DNA of 64,000 nt, taken from NCBI RefSeq assembly GCF_011397635.1, contig NC_064757.1, forward strand, positions 32,525,839 to 32,589,838, read 5' to 3'. Positions 1 through 12,501 of the stretch are shown here, piece after piece (the stretch's first letter is position 1; each line of letters starts with the position of its first letter). A model generated the notes under the pieces. The model did no database searches. It was not told where the DNA came from and was given only the letters and a program-made list of their open reading frames with translations. Both the position numbers and the translations under genes were made by a program. This stretch comes from Epinephelus fuscoguttatus. Its lineage: Eukaryota; Chordata; Actinopteri; Perciformes; Serranidae.

Positions 1-3000
1 CAGCTATGTTCCATCAGGTCAGGGTGCCAAGGTCAGACTACGACCTGTTAAGGTTTCTTTGGTGGCCAGATGGAGATCACAGTCAGGATCTGGTAGAGTA
101 CCGAATGGTTGCGCATCTGTTTGGAGCCACATCGTCTCCAAGTTGTGCAATTTTTGCCATGAGAAAATGCGCAGAAGATAATCGTTGGCAGTTCAGCCCT
201 AAGGTGGTTGACACCATTCTGCATAATTTCTATGTGGATGATTGCCTTGTATCAGTTGATTCCAAAGAGGAGGCAGTATCACTTTATCAAGAACTAAGCA
301 CTGTTTGTGCTAGAGGAGGCTTTCATCTTACCAAATGGATTAGCAATAGACGCAATGTGCTTGCTGCCATCCCTCGAGAGGAAAGGTCTATGGAGGTTAC
401 GGACCTGGATTTGGATAATGATTCTTTGCCCATAGAAAGAGCTTTGGGTGTGCAATGGTGTGTCCAGGCTGACGCCTTTAAGTTTAAGATTACTCTCAGG
501 GACAGACCCCTGACAAGGAGAGGGATCTTGTCCATTGTTAGTTCTATTTATGATCCCTTGGGATTTTTGGCACCTGTCGTACTATCTGCCAAAAGAATCC
601 TCCAGAACTTGTGCAGAAACCAGCTGGGTTGGGACGATTCCTTGCCGGTCACGATTGCCCAAAAATGGATGGTTTGGCTCGAGGAGCTCCATCAGCTTGA
701 GAATTTCAAGGTTGACCGGTGCTTGAAACCTCTCAGCTTTGGGAAAGTCTCTTCTGCCCAGCTGCACCACTTTGCGGATGCGAGTGAGGACGGGTATGGA
801 ACGGTGACTTACCTGTTGCAGCATGACATAAATGGACAGGTCCACAGTGCATTTATGATGGGAAAGGCACATGTCGCTCCATTGAAATCCATCACCATCC
901 CTTGCCTGGAATTGACAGCTGCAGTGGTTGCGAGCAGGATGGATAAGCTGTGGAGGAAGGAGTTACAGTTGCCTCTGCAGGAGTCAGTTTTTTGGACCGA
1001 CAGTACATCTGTACTGAAGTACATCGAAAACAAAACTTCAAGGTTCAAAACTTTTGTGGCAAATCGGGTGTCAGAGATACTCACACTGTCCAGTTCTTCT
1101 CAGTGGAGATATGTGAGTACATCAAGTAATCCTGCAGACTTGGCTTCTAGAGGGGCTAAAATGGAATCCTTCTTGAGTGCGGACAAGTGGGTATCAGGAC
1201 CTAAGTTTCTTGTTGAGCCTGAAATTAAGTGGCCGGCAAACCCTGATCTCTCTGGAAAGGTCTCTTCAGAAGATCCTGAGATCAAGACAGTGAATGCAAT
1301 CCAAGCTGAGGAGCGGGCTGACTTGGTTATGCACTTCATCTGTCACTTCTCCTCTTGGATTAAGTTGAAGAGGATGGTGGGTTGGCTTCTTAGGTTCAAG
1401 ACCTTGTTATTGCATCTCAGTCAGAGGAGGAAGCAGTTGAGAGCAACTTTCACTGAGTCAGGCCTGGATGAAAGGGGGCTTGAAGAAAGGCTACAGAAGG
1501 AGATGCAGATAGTCAAGGCTCAGGCTGTAGGTAGTCCTCTTTCAGTTGAAGAGTTTGACAAGGCAGAAACGGCCATTGTTTGCTTTTGTCAAGGAAAGAG
1601 GTTCTCAGAGGAGATAGCCAGCTTGCAGAACGGGGAAAGTGTGAAAAGGACTAGTCATCTCCTCAAGCTTGATCCCGTATTTGAAGGAGGCATTCTAAGA
1701 GTGGGGGGTAGGCTTGGTAGAGCAGCTATGCCGGATGAGGCAAGACATCCTGCTATATTGGCTAAAGATCTTCACATTTCTGACCTTGTCCTCAACCATA
1801 TACATCAAGCCACAGGGCATGGTGGACGTAATCACATGCTTTCAAGGCTACGGCAGAGATACTGGATTCCAGGTGCCAGTATCGCTATAAGAAGGCTCAA
1901 GGTGTGTTGTTTGTCGTAGGTTGCATGCTGCACTGGGACAGCAGCGGATGGCAGATCTTCCCCATGACAGAGTTTCTCCTGACGAACCTCCATTCACCCG
2001 AGTGGGAATAGATTGCTTTGGGCCCTTTTGGGTCAAAAGAGGAAGGTGCACTGTAAAGAGGTATGGGGTTATCTTTACGTGCCTAGCTGTAAGAGCCGTG
2101 CACCTTGAGGTAGTGTCATCGCTAGACACAGATTGCTTTGTCAATGCCCTTACACGCTTCGTGGCAAGGCGTGGTCAGGTGTTGGAGCTACGTTCCGACA
2201 ATGGCACTAACTTTGTGGGAGCTGAACGCGAGTTGAGGGAGGCAATAAAAATGGAAAATGGAATCATGCCCAGATCAGTGACATACTCCTTCAGAAGGGA
2301 ATTCAGTGGGTTTTTAATCCTCCGTTTGGGTCACATCATGGTGGGGTGTGGGAGCGGTTGATAAGGTCTGTACGGAAAGTGTTGAACTCCACTTTGAGGA
2401 CACAAAATCTTAATGAGGAAGGTCTCCATACAGTCCTTTGTGAAGCCAAGGCTATTATAAACAGCTGTCCCATAACTAAGGCCTCCACTGATCCAAATGA
2501 CTTAGAAGCACTGACCCCTAACCATATTCTCCTTCTCAAGTCCAAGCCATCATTGCCACCAGGAGTGTTTCAAAGAGAGGACATGTATGCCCGTCGACGT
2601 TGGAGACAAGTGCAGTATTTGGCGGACCTGTTCTGGAAGCGCTGGGTTAAGGAGTACTTGCCTCAGCTTCAGGAGCGTCAGAAGTGGCAGAGCACTAGAC
2701 GGAACTTTGTTCCTGGGGATCTTGTTATCGTCGTGGATGAATCTGCACCTCGTAACTCCTGGCTCACTGGAAGGGTGGTGCAAGCGGTTCCTGATAAAAG
2801 AGGACTCGTACGTCAGGTTCGTATCAAGACAAGGACCAGCTGCCTGGACAGACCCATTACTAAGGTGTGCCTTCTTCAAGAAGCAGAGGAGCCATGAACA
2901 TCTGAATTGACTTTTGAACTTTTTACTGATATAGACTCTTTATCGACTTGGACAGTTGTAAATGGACATGCTGATGAGCTTGAGCTGACATTTCCCAGCC

Positions 3001-3594
3001 AGAATAACTCATTTAGATCTGGTGTCGGACTTTGGGGGGTATGGGCACAGGTGTGGAATGTTTGTATATAATGTTGTTTTCTGACTGTTTAATTTTGTCT
3101 CCTACATAGGAGTGATTATGTAATTAATGCTTTAGCATAATTAGGGGCCGGAATGTAGGAGCCATATCTGTGTGTGTGCTGGTAAGTCTGGATGTCTATG
3201 TGATGTGGGTGAGTACACGCCATTGGTGCTTGGGTGGTGGGCGTGTCACTGTGTGGTGCCCTCTGTGATTGCAGATGATTATGCTCACCTGTTGTCAGTT
3301 CTGTGTTTGTCCACGAAGGAGGGTGAGTCGGGAGGGAAACTCTCTGTTGACCGCTAACGCTAACAATAACACGTAAATCAGCACGTTATGAGTCCTGTTA
3401 CTTGTATCATTATTTAACCTTGCACTAGCGCATGTGTCAAATGCATGGCTTTGTGATATGGATATGGTATTAAAGAGAAATGAACTGAGTAAAGGAGAGA
3501 GTGTGAATCAGTTTGTGGGCGCGTCAAAGTTATCTCCCATGCTTAGCCTCCTGCGGCGTGTCGGTTTTATAGTGATCGTCAGTCAGCCGCAACA
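1..3594 (+). mobile_element. BEL/Pao LTR retrotransposon, 3' part, fossil
   Basis: Old LTR retroelement of the BEL/Pao family entering from the left edge of the window. Parts in order: the later part of the reverse transcriptase (from the edge to about 450), an RNase H-like segment (roughly 760-1150), the integrase zinc-binding region and core (about 1750-2650), the C-terminal BEL/Pao domain of the DUF5641 type (about 2570-2890), a short non-coding tail, and a 3' LTR from about 3154. The gag and protease part and the 5' LTR are not in the window. The copy is broken, with at least a couple of breaks, but its coding stretches are still long, so it is of moderate rather than great age. It lies upstream of the first visible lifr exon and may sit inside a lifr intron. 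Family assignment rests on recognisable protein motifs, not on a search. Confidence 0.85.
3154..3594 (+). repeat. probable 3' LTR of the BEL/Pao element
   Basis: A purine-rich tract (AGGGGCCGGAA) is followed by TGTAGGAGCC, a typical LTR start just after a polypurine tract. The likely end, CAACA near 3594, is where Tc1-derived sequence begins. The partner LTR is outside the window, so the limits are inferred. Confidence 0.5.
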
Positions 3595-4065
3595 ACCCCA
3601 AACACACCTCCAGGCTGTGTAAGGGCTATTTGACCAAGAAGGAGAGTGATGGAGTGCTGCGGCAGATGACCTGGCCTCCACAGTCACCGGACCTGAACCC
3701 AATCAAGATGGTTTGGGGTGAGCTGGACCGCAGAGTGAAGGCAAAGCAGCCAACAAGTGCTAAACACCTCTGGGAACTCCTTCAAGACTGTTGGAAAACC
3801 ATTTCAGGTGACTACCTCTTGAAGCTCATGGAGAGAATGCCAAGAGTGTGCGAAGCAGTAATCAGAGCAAAGGGTGGCTATTTTGAAGAAACTAGAATAT
3901 AAAACATGTTTTCAGTTATTTCACCTTTTTTTGTTAAGTACATAACTCCACATGTGTTCATTCATAGTTTTGATGCCTTCAGTGAGAATCTACAATGTAA
4001 ATAGTCATGAAAATAAAGAAAACGCATTGAATGAGAAGGTGTGTCCAAACTTTTGGCCTGTACTG
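3595..4065 (+). mobile_element. Tc1-like transposon fragment, 3' end
   Basis: This is the 3' part of the same Tc1/mariner family as the fuller copy at 18581-20205. A frame from 3630 to 3902 encodes the C-terminal part of the transposase, including PQSPDLNP and the region of the last catalytic acidic residue. In this copy the position reads NPIK where the other reads NPIE, so the catalytic Glu is replaced by Lys. After the stop comes the terminal inverted repeat, ending GGCCTGTACTG at 4065, followed by TA. The 5' two thirds of the element are missing; the fragment starts abruptly at the end of the LTR. Not functional. Confidence 0.9.
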
Positions 4066-4130
4066 TATATATATTTTAATATATAATAGTATGTAACAAT
4101 AAGAATTATATGTCTATAATAATAGTAGAA

Positions 4131-4302
4131 CTATCCATCCATCTATCCATCCATCCATTTTCAACTACTTATCCAAAGCTGGGTCGTGGGGGCAGCAGGG
4201 CAAGCAAAGCATTCCAGACGTCCCTCTCCTCAGCAACGCTTTCCAGCTCCTCCTGGGGGTCCCCAAGGTGTTCCCAGGCCAGATGATAATATGTAATCCC
4301 CC
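4131..4302 (-). mobile_element. LINE 3' tail (RTE-like family), reverse orientation
   Basis: The stretch starts with CCATCCAT-type repeats, the reverse complement of a (GGAT)n tail. It continues with sequence whose minus strand encodes an HLAWEHLG...EELESVAEERDVW...LLPPRP C-terminus, familiar from a very common teleost LINE. A second copy of this family lies at 39580-40870. It ends about 45 bp before the splice acceptor of the first visible lifr exon. The clade name is from memory and tentative. Confidence 0.7.
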
Positions 4303-4347
4303 AGATTCTCATGAGACCGTGCGAAAACTCTCCTCTGTGACCTGCAG

Positions 4348-4679
4348 GATTCCAGGCAGAGAATAGAAGCAAGATCTTCCCCCTCCAGCAGGTGATGAGA
4401 GAGCACGCCACTGCCATATTCTGCTGTGTCCCCTCAAGAGGAGTCAATATTAACAGCATGACCTTTAATAACAGCAAATACCCTCTTTTCAACATCGGAG
4501 ACAGAGTCAAGGCTATCACTGTACATAACCTGACCATCCCAACAACACGAATTAAACGTCTCACGCTCACCTGCCATGATACAACAGGAAAGCCAAGTTA
4601 TGCCTGGAACTACATCAGTTGTAAGTTTGCCTTTTTTATTTCTTTTTACATTCTTCATTTTTTTTAATATTATTTTTTA

Positions 4680-4741
<62 letters not shown>

Positions 4742-7700
4742 CGTGTGCGTGTGCGTGTGCGTGTGCGTGTGCGTGTGTGCATTGTAGTTCCTCCCCTTAA
4801 GCCCAGAAACATCAGCTGTTTGACCTCAGACATGACAACCGTCATTTGCACCTGGGATCCAGGCAGAAAACGAGATCAATATGATCCCAACAAGCAGAGT
4901 CACACTCTCCACATAGAGTGAGTGCTTACATTACCCAAAATTCTCATGTACAAACGTATACAGGGCAGAGCGTCTCAGGCCTAGAATAATGATATTTTTC
5001 ATAAAGGTAAACAACAAGGTTTCAAATACAAAATGTATGTTACATTCATTTGGAGCTGCCTCCAAGTTCTTCATACTAGACTACAAATGTTTACCACACT
5101 GTAACTAAACTGGATTACGGGGCAACAAGGTTGTTTGTTCTTAAATAAATCCCAGAGCAACAGTTCTGTTGGATGTCTGAGAGGTCTTTTCCCGTTCCCT
5201 CCTCTGAAATCACAGGAACTCAGACCAGGCTCCCATCAAATGTCAGCAGTTTCCTTGTACTTTCTCGGCTGTCCCACAGTTGGAAGAATACAACATCAGT
5301 GTGGTGGTGAAGGACAAGCTGGGAGAGGCGATGGAGAGCTACACCTTCAATCTGTCTGAAAGAGGTCAGAGTTCACGCAGACATTTGATCAGAATATTGA
5401 ATATACAGTGTATGATGTTGCTGTACACTTTCAAATGTGCTATGACGGCTGAAATACTCAAGAAACATGGCATTATCAGGGCAGTCATTGTGTTGTTTCA
5501 GTGTTCACTGCATAGATACTTGAAGATAAACATTTGTGCATGTGTGTGTTGCTGTTAGTGTTTCCTGTTGTGGAGGTGAAAACAGTGAGCCCTGGGGCCA
5601 CAGACACTGCTGTGTCCTGGGTCGTACATGGGAACTTGACCAGACTGAACCTCCTCTGTCAGGTCACTGCAGACCCAGACCGCACCACACAGGTGAGTTT
5701 AATCCATGGAACTAAAACAAACATCCTGCAGAGCAGAATATTTTAGTGCATTTATTTTTAATCTTCTGTCTGTTTTTTTTTAACAGGTGAGTTGCAATAA
5801 TGTGAGCGGTCACTGCAAAGTCAAACTGGAACATCTGCTTCCCAACACCCACTACTCCACTAGGGTACGCTGCTCTCTCAATGGCAGGCTCTGGGGAAAA
5901 TGGACACAGCCCATATCCTTCACAACTTGTGAGTACAAAAAGTATGTATTACCAGGATGTTATGGTGTATAAACGTTGTCGCCATGTCTATTCCAGGTCC
6001 AAGTTCAATTAGACCATGCTCTGCCCAAGTTGGGACCAAAAATGTCGTCATATTTCAGGCCATAAGTTACCCTTCAACATTCATAAACTCAGGAAATCAT
6101 GGTTGAATGATTTCCAACTTTGCCTGAAACAAATAATCATGTGATCTCTTCAGATCCGTTGGTGACCTTGGACGTATGGAGGAGAATAAAGCAGCTGCCC
6201 GACCCGAACAGTCGTCAAGTTACTCTATTATGGATTCCAGTAAGACTCCAAACTCGTCTTTTTTATTTTGGTGCAAATGGTGTAATAGTACACAAACTCG
6301 TTGTTCGATTAAACTAGTCACCAAACTTTTCCCAACTTGTTCCCAGCATGCTCCTGGCTCAGCAGTCAAAGAGATCATCAAAGGCTATGACATTAAGTGG
6401 TCACAGGAAGGCAAAAACTGGACCGATAGGAAGGACAGTGGGCAAAACCAGGCAGACGTGTTCATCAATGGGGGACAGTATGAGTTCACTGTCCATGCTG
6501 TTGTTCTCAGCAACTCCAGCGTCCCTGCTCACATCACCATCCCATCACAGAGGGAAAACGGAGGTGAGCAACGCCTCAGCTGAGATTGTCTCAGTTCAGT
6601 GTTGGTGGAAGTTTTCACTCTGCTAGCGTTGATTTTTTGTTCATATGACTGTTCAAATTTACCCTCACTGATACTTTTTTGGTTGCCTGACAGTCTGCAA
6701 TTTATGTCTCTGTCAGAAATCCTCCCAGTAACGAAGCGGTTGAGCAGCAGCGCAGCAGCTGGTTTTAATCTGTCCTGGGACGAGCAGCACACTGTCACCT
6801 GTGGCTACACCGTGGAGTGGTGCATTCTGGGAAACGCAGAGCCTTGTGTTCTGCGATGGCTGAAGGTGCCTGAGGGAAACAACACATTGTCCCTAGCTGC
6901 TGGTGAGCTTTTATTTAGCTGTTTTCCTTTAGTTGTCAGTGCTAATGCATCTATTTAAGTTTTTCCTACTTCAGCATTCATTGTCATACACTTTTATTTT
7001 GCAGGAAACTTTAAAGCAGGTCATAGGTATACATTTAATATCTACGGATGCACAGAGAATGGACACAGGCTACTGGAGGTACAGACTGGATACTCACAAG
7101 AGCAGAGTGAGTGTCATTACTGATCAGTGAGTTAAACTGGAATTGTGTGTCTGTGTATTAATGTGTATCTACAGCAGTAGCTCTCCCTGAGTGTTTTGCT
7201 GGTCTATTAGAGGGGTTTATGGTATGTTTCAGAGCTGATGCCTCAATGGACAGGACCGGTGAGAAACTAAAAGATGAGATCTCATGCACATGGTTAATTT
7301 TTTTTTTTTTTAAATGACAAGACAAAACACTAACAGAACAACACAAAGACGACGAGTACTATGAATACAGGTCAGTAAACAAAATTGGGATAATGGGATA
7401 AGAGAGCAAGGTTATGTAAGTTGTGTTGATTTAATGTTAGTGTATGCTGCCAGGTCATGCTGCTGTGTGTGTTTGTGTGCGTCTCTGTTCTAAAGTCAGG
7501 GTCAAGTCTGTGCGGTGGATGAAATGAAAAGTCAACCTTTTAACAAGGTGTGGCGGCTAAAGTTTTGACACAGGACGTCTTTATCGGATATTCGAATGGG
7601 GACTTCCTCTAGATGTCATGTAAACACAAAACACCATCTTTCCTGTTTATCAGTTGTGCAGAGAGGAGGAAGCAGGGACAAGATCATTATGCAAGTTATA

Positions 7701-10700
7701 TTCCTCTTGACAGACGTCAGTGAACACAACACCAGGTTTCATTTGATGACAAAATAACCACAAAGTGATCACATCGAAGCTCTTGCAGCAGATTCTGACA
7801 ACAGCACAACAATGCAGGCGTCACGTAAACAGTCCCCTGGTCGTATCATTTGGGGAAGTTGTGTTCTTGCTTCTGTTGCTTTAATTGTTACTGATGCTAT
7901 CCGTCTTCCTTCCTCAAAACCACCTTTTCCTCAGAATCTGTCAGGTCCCCAGAACTGGTTGAACCTGTTCAGAGAACTTCCTTCTCTGTGACACTGGAGT
8001 GGCGTTACAATGAGGACGATCCGGCTCATCCGGCGTTCATCACTGGTTACCTGGTGACAGTGGAGTCTGATACGCTGCCAGGTCATGCTGCAAGTAGGTT
8101 CAGAAGAAGCTTCCGGTGCTGGTAATTCTTGACCTTGATCTCTTTTTGGGCTCAAAAAAAAAAAAACATGCTAAATATGACTGTATGTGTGCATCTAGAT
8201 CGGTTCAACGTGTCAGTGGCAGACCCTCATAAGAAGTCTGTGACTATAGAGGGTCTGCAGCAGAACCAAGAGTATGCTTTCTCTGTGAGCGCTCTCACTA
8301 AGGAGGGGCCTGGACAACCAACCAGTATCATTATCAGGACCAGAACCAACTGTGAGCTCCTTAACATCCAGTACAATCATAGAGATTCAATAATTCAACA
8401 GTATTTATCATTTTACTTTTTTCTCTTTTGACTACAAGTTCATCTTCTGTTTCCTCTGGTAGACTCTGCTCACTTGGTCAAGATACTGACTCCCATCTTG
8501 TTACTGCTGGGATGCATCATTCTCTTGTGGCCTCGAAGAGAAATGTGAGTAACTGTACCTCGAAATCTCCACTTAAACATTAACTCCTGCAGAAGATGAC
8601 CTGAAGCCTTTCTCTTGCTTCCATCTTCCAGGCTGAAGAGCGGGCTCAAGGAGGTATTTGCTTATCCTGCTGGTATGAACATCAAAACTCCAGAGTTAGA
8701 CAGCTTCCTGCATGAGGTAAGGCGAAACTGTTGAAACAGTGAGACCATTCATAAAGAGGAAACCAAAAAACTCACCAAAAGTTGCCTTTAGTACACGATA
8801 CATACATTTTCCCTCTTTTCTTTTGGAGAGCATGGAGTATTGTTTTCAGTTTATTATAGATGTTTTAAACACTTGTTTAGGTGGCTCATTCATTTTTGTT
8901 TATTCCAATCACTGGCTTATTTCACTCATGTCTATATAAGAAAATTACACACAAGAACTAAATTTCCTGGCTAGTTATTGCAGATGAGTTCCAAAAAACC
9001 ATCTCAAACTAAACCCTTGAGACCCTGCATTTTCATCCTCATCCTTATCCTTTATCTTCTCAAATTGGACCTGTCGTCCATGTTCGTAGACACTTTTTTG
9101 TGTCACCTAGTGGTAACAGAAGCACAAAACTCTAAACCATGTAAAATCAAGATGGCCAACTCTGCCATATCAGTCTGCAGCCGATCCAGATACAAAAGTG
9201 AATAAGGTACAAACCCTTCCAATTGGCCAGTGTTTGTTTACTTAACAGGATACGGCATGGTTTAGCTCCCTGACCCCTAAAACAGTTTATTTAACAGTTC
9301 ATGGGGAGTTAGACAAACAAGATCATCAACAAGGGGAGACTCAAACATTCAATATCAGCAACAAAATAATGCCCTCCCTACAAATGTCAGAAACTGTTTG
9401 AGTTTTACTCTGTTTAAAGCTAATGTTAAAAATGGTTGAAAGACAGACGTTGGTGAAGGTTCTCAGTCATCCAGGTCATGGTAATCTTAGGTGCTGTATC
9501 GTAGGCAACTGGACTTGGTTGAGTTTCTTGAAGATGCTTCACCTCTCATCCAAGACACTTCTTCAGTTCTACCTGACTGGTGCCGAGTCACAGGCTTTAT
9601 ACACTGTGCAAACACTTACAGAGTCATTGAGGTCACATGTGAGCTGAGTTTCTGAGTCATTAAGGCCACATGTGAGTTGCTGACCCACCTGGCCATCATG
9701 TGTGTCGTTAAGGTTACATGGGTCCAGGTGTGAAACACACCTTTCACACCTGAACCTGGACCGTTAGAACTGAAGAAGCCTCTTGGATGAGAGGGAAACG
9801 TCCTCAAGAAACTCGAGCAAGTCCAGTTGCCTACGATATAGCACCTAAGATTTGAAAGACAGACTGGTAGAAAGACAGGTCTGGTAATTCCTCTCTTAAC
9901 GTTCATGCACTTGTTTGTCCTACAGGTGTATGTATTTATTAATGTTGTGAGGAATTATCATATTCATATTGTTGTGCTACATGAAATAACCTTTTTTATA
10001 TTGTTATATGTGCAGTATATTTCACACCCAGGGACAACAGATGAAAATGAGCTTTAAATAAATCAGTAAAATTAAATTTGTAGTTTGATATGGCATACAA
10101 ATACAAAACACTGAGACACTGTTAATTAGGAGGTATTCATTTGAGGACATTAGGACTTTATTTTTGTGTTACCGTAACATTTCGCACAGGCCAGTTAAGT
10201 GTGGCAGAACTGAAATATACTAATTTACTGAAATCATCACCTGAAATAAACTATTTTATACTTTATTGCACATTTGTGACTATTAAAAATAAACCCATCG
10301 TCTTTATATGAGGACATCTTTTTTCAAGCTTGTTTTTTTTATAATTATCAGGTGCTACTAATCCCAAATAGCTAGAAGAAATAGAATATACAAACCAAAC
10401 AAAAGCTCAGATCTCAGGAGGTTATATGATTGTTGGTACAAAGGAGGCTTTAAGAGCATTTAAGGGAAATTCCGTATTTGTCAAGCTGGATCTTATTTTC
10501 ATATTTTTGGTCCATTATGAGGTCATGATAAAATTTTACTCACCACCTTATTGTAGAGATTTGTAATGCAGACTAAGGCAAGAAAAATATCCAAAAAAAC
10601 TTCCAGTACAACAGAAATAATGTCAAACTGAGTCTGAATGAATGTAAACTGCATAGCAAAGTAGATCCATACTTCGGCCAGTCTACCTGCCGTAATCATG

Positions 10701-11163
10701 CACACACACCATTTTGTGATATAGACCTGCTTCTCTTATCTAAACTCATGCATAATTATTTGCCTCACATTATTATAATCCGCTCTGTGTGTTTGCGCAG
10801 ACTGGTGAGAGGCTGCAGTCTCAGAAGGTGGAGGAGTGCAGCTGCTGTGACATTGAGATCGTGAATAGCAGACCTCCTCTGGATGAAACCCTGAACACAC
10901 TGCCCTCTCCTGGTTCCAAGTCCTTCTCTCCAACGTTGCCACTCCAAGTAGACTACTGTCCGCAGTCAGTCACAGTGTCCTGGGACACACCTGACCTTCA
11001 ACAAATAACATGCATCACAAACAAGACGTACTTGCCCACCGCAGTGGAGGATTTGTCTGAGGCGGAAGGAGTCACTGAGATCAAATCAAGTTGTGAAACC
11101 TCTGAGAGTCTGCTGGAGTCATGCAGTGTTATTTACGGTTATATCTCCAATGATAATCTATAA
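4348..11163 (+). CDS. lifr: Leukaemia inhibitory factor receptor (LIFR), 5'-incomplete
   Basis: Class I cytokine receptor of the gp130/LIFR family, a plasma-membrane protein that signals through JAK/STAT3. Exons: 4348-4620, 4788-4917, 5216-5364, 5559-5692, 5787-5928, 6154-6239, 6347-6563, 6717-6902, 7005-7106, 7935-8093, 8199-8351, 8463-8544, 8632-8716, 10801-11163; all phases join, giving about 752 residues. Order matches LIFR: Ig-like domain, cytokine-binding module 2 (ISCLTSDMTTVICTWDPGR), three fibronectin III domains (including EWCILGNAEPC), a membrane segment (PILLLLGCIILLW), and a tail of about 150 residues with one YxxQ motif, YCPQ. The WSxWS box is degenerate (LWGKWTQ). The first cytokine-binding module and signal peptide are absent, so they lie upstream or were lost. 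A poly(A) signal AATAAA is at 11706. Teleosts can carry lifra and lifrb; I cannot say which this is. Confidence 0.9.
4683..4780. repeat. (GT)n / (GTGTGC)n microsatellite
   Basis: About 98 bp of GT with a GCGTGT-rich second half. It ends only a few bases before the acceptor TTGTAG at 4787 of the second visible lifr exon, in place of the usual pyrimidine tract. Confidence 0.97.
8717..10800 (+). other. last lifr intron, 2.1 kb, mostly unremarkable
   Basis: This intron separates the juxtamembrane exon from the large tail exon. It holds the inverted-repeat element at 9449-9851 and a stretch around 8990-9240 that resembles a common teleost interspersed repeat, of which I see only one copy here. 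I see no coding exon in the rest. Confidence 0.6.
9449..9851. mobile_element. inverted-repeat element with 13-bp flanking direct repeats
   Basis: The arm at about 9484-9565 is the reverse complement of the arm at about 9770-9856 (CTCATCCAAGA...CTTCTTCAG against CTGAAGAAG...TCTTGGATGAG). The whole is flanked by the 13-mer TTGAAAGACAGAC at 9436-9448 and 9852-9864, which looks like a target-site duplication. Open frames across it are short and on both strands, as expected of a palindrome. Family not determined. Confidence 0.75.
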
Positions 11164-11730
11164 GTGAAAAGTTAAAGAACAAACCTAAAACTTTGATGTC
11201 ATATGGTTTTAGGAGTTTAAGATAGGTGCTTTGTTTGTTGGACAGAATGTGAACCTGCAGCTTTCTGGTGTAAATCTTTTGTATTAATGTCACGTTTCCA
11301 CATACTATATACTGTACATCTATACATTGTACATATGTGATTTTATTGGGAAACTATAGCTTGCAGATGTTATAACATATTGTATGTAGAACAGAAAACA
11401 CACAGCAGGTTATCTGGACAGTATTTTAAACTGCTTATGGCTTCTGCAGCAATACAGTCCAAAAGTAAAAGTGTCCACAGTGACACAAGAGGAACTCAGT
11501 GTAAAGATTTTGGTGAACTGTGAAGCAGCTACAGATGTTATCTGCAGGATGCATTTGGTAGCACTGATAAGGCATCTGAGCATATGCATCTTTTTTGAGC
11601 TTTTGATTTTATATTACTTGTATGGTCCTATTGAAATGTGTTTTTAAATAATCAAAAACTGTACTGGAATATCAGGGTGAAGGAAGTACTTTGTATAAGT
11701 TGCGTAATAAAATATTGATGCAAGGATTAA
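11164..11730 (+). other. probable lifr 3' UTR
   Basis: AT-rich sequence follows the TAA stop, with AATAAA at 11706-11711. No other coding signal. The extent is inferred from the poly(A) signal only. Confidence 0.5.
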
Positions 11731-12365
11731 AAGGGTTACTTGTCACTATTTCTTTTCTCTGCAGCTCCTCATCAGTGACTAATGGGTAAGAGGTGTTTTT
11801 ACTGTAATAAGCATCTGACTCAGATACAGAAAAACAGTCAGGAATCTCAAACCTGAACACTCTCTACTTGTTAAAACAGGTCAAACCTCCTACAAGCTTA
11901 CAGATATTTTGCTCCACAGTTATGACTCTTGTTTTTAGCAAGTACTCAGTTAATAAACAGACACGTGTTCTGACCGAGAACGTGATTTCACAGTTTATCT
12001 AGTGTGCTGTTGCCATGTGCATTTCCAGGTGCCAAAAACAACCAGGTTTTTGGAAGACAGATTATTGTTTTAGTCGCTTCAAAGGCATCTGAGGAACCGA
12101 GTGAGGTGTGTAATTGTTCTCACAAGTGTGCTGCTACATGGAGAAACACACAGAACCGGTTCATAGCAGGAAATCTGTTACCTACAGTAAATGACTAACA
12201 GTTACTGGAATTTTTTTTGAAAATTAACACAGCTGTGTGTGAGCATGATCTTAGTTTCGCTACAGGTAGAAATCTAGGTCAGAGGAAGTAATCACACTGA
12301 TCTTACAGTTTTCTTTTAAAGATATTTCTAGGGCTTTTGCCTTTAACAGGACGGTTGTTAGCATG

Positions 12366-12501
12366 GGGGGGGCGACGACGACGACGACGACGACATGCTG
12401 CAAAGGGCCATAGGTTGAAATTGAACCCACAGCTGCTGCAACAAGGGCAAAGCCTTTGTACAGTGGGGCACCTGCTCTACCACGTGAGCTAATGGGTGCC
12501 C
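12366..12501 (-). mobile_element. tRNA-derived SINE head
   Basis: On the minus strand, reading from 12501, there is a tRNA-like A box (TAGCTCACGTGGTAGAGC) and a B box (GGTTCAATTTC at 12417-12427). These are followed by GGCCCTTTGCAGCATGTC, the typical order of a common teleost SINE. The usual tail is replaced by a (CGT)n run at 12373-12395. It is an RNA polymerase III promoter relic, not a tRNA gene. Confidence 0.7.

Noticed and set aside
4576-4851. Open frames of Val-Cys or Thr-Arg repeats
   Set aside because: Products of the GT microsatellite read on either strand.
12366-12501. tRNA gene on the minus strand
   Set aside because: A and B boxes are present, but the cloverleaf does not close and the sequence continues into a SINE body; it is tRNA-derived, not a tRNA.
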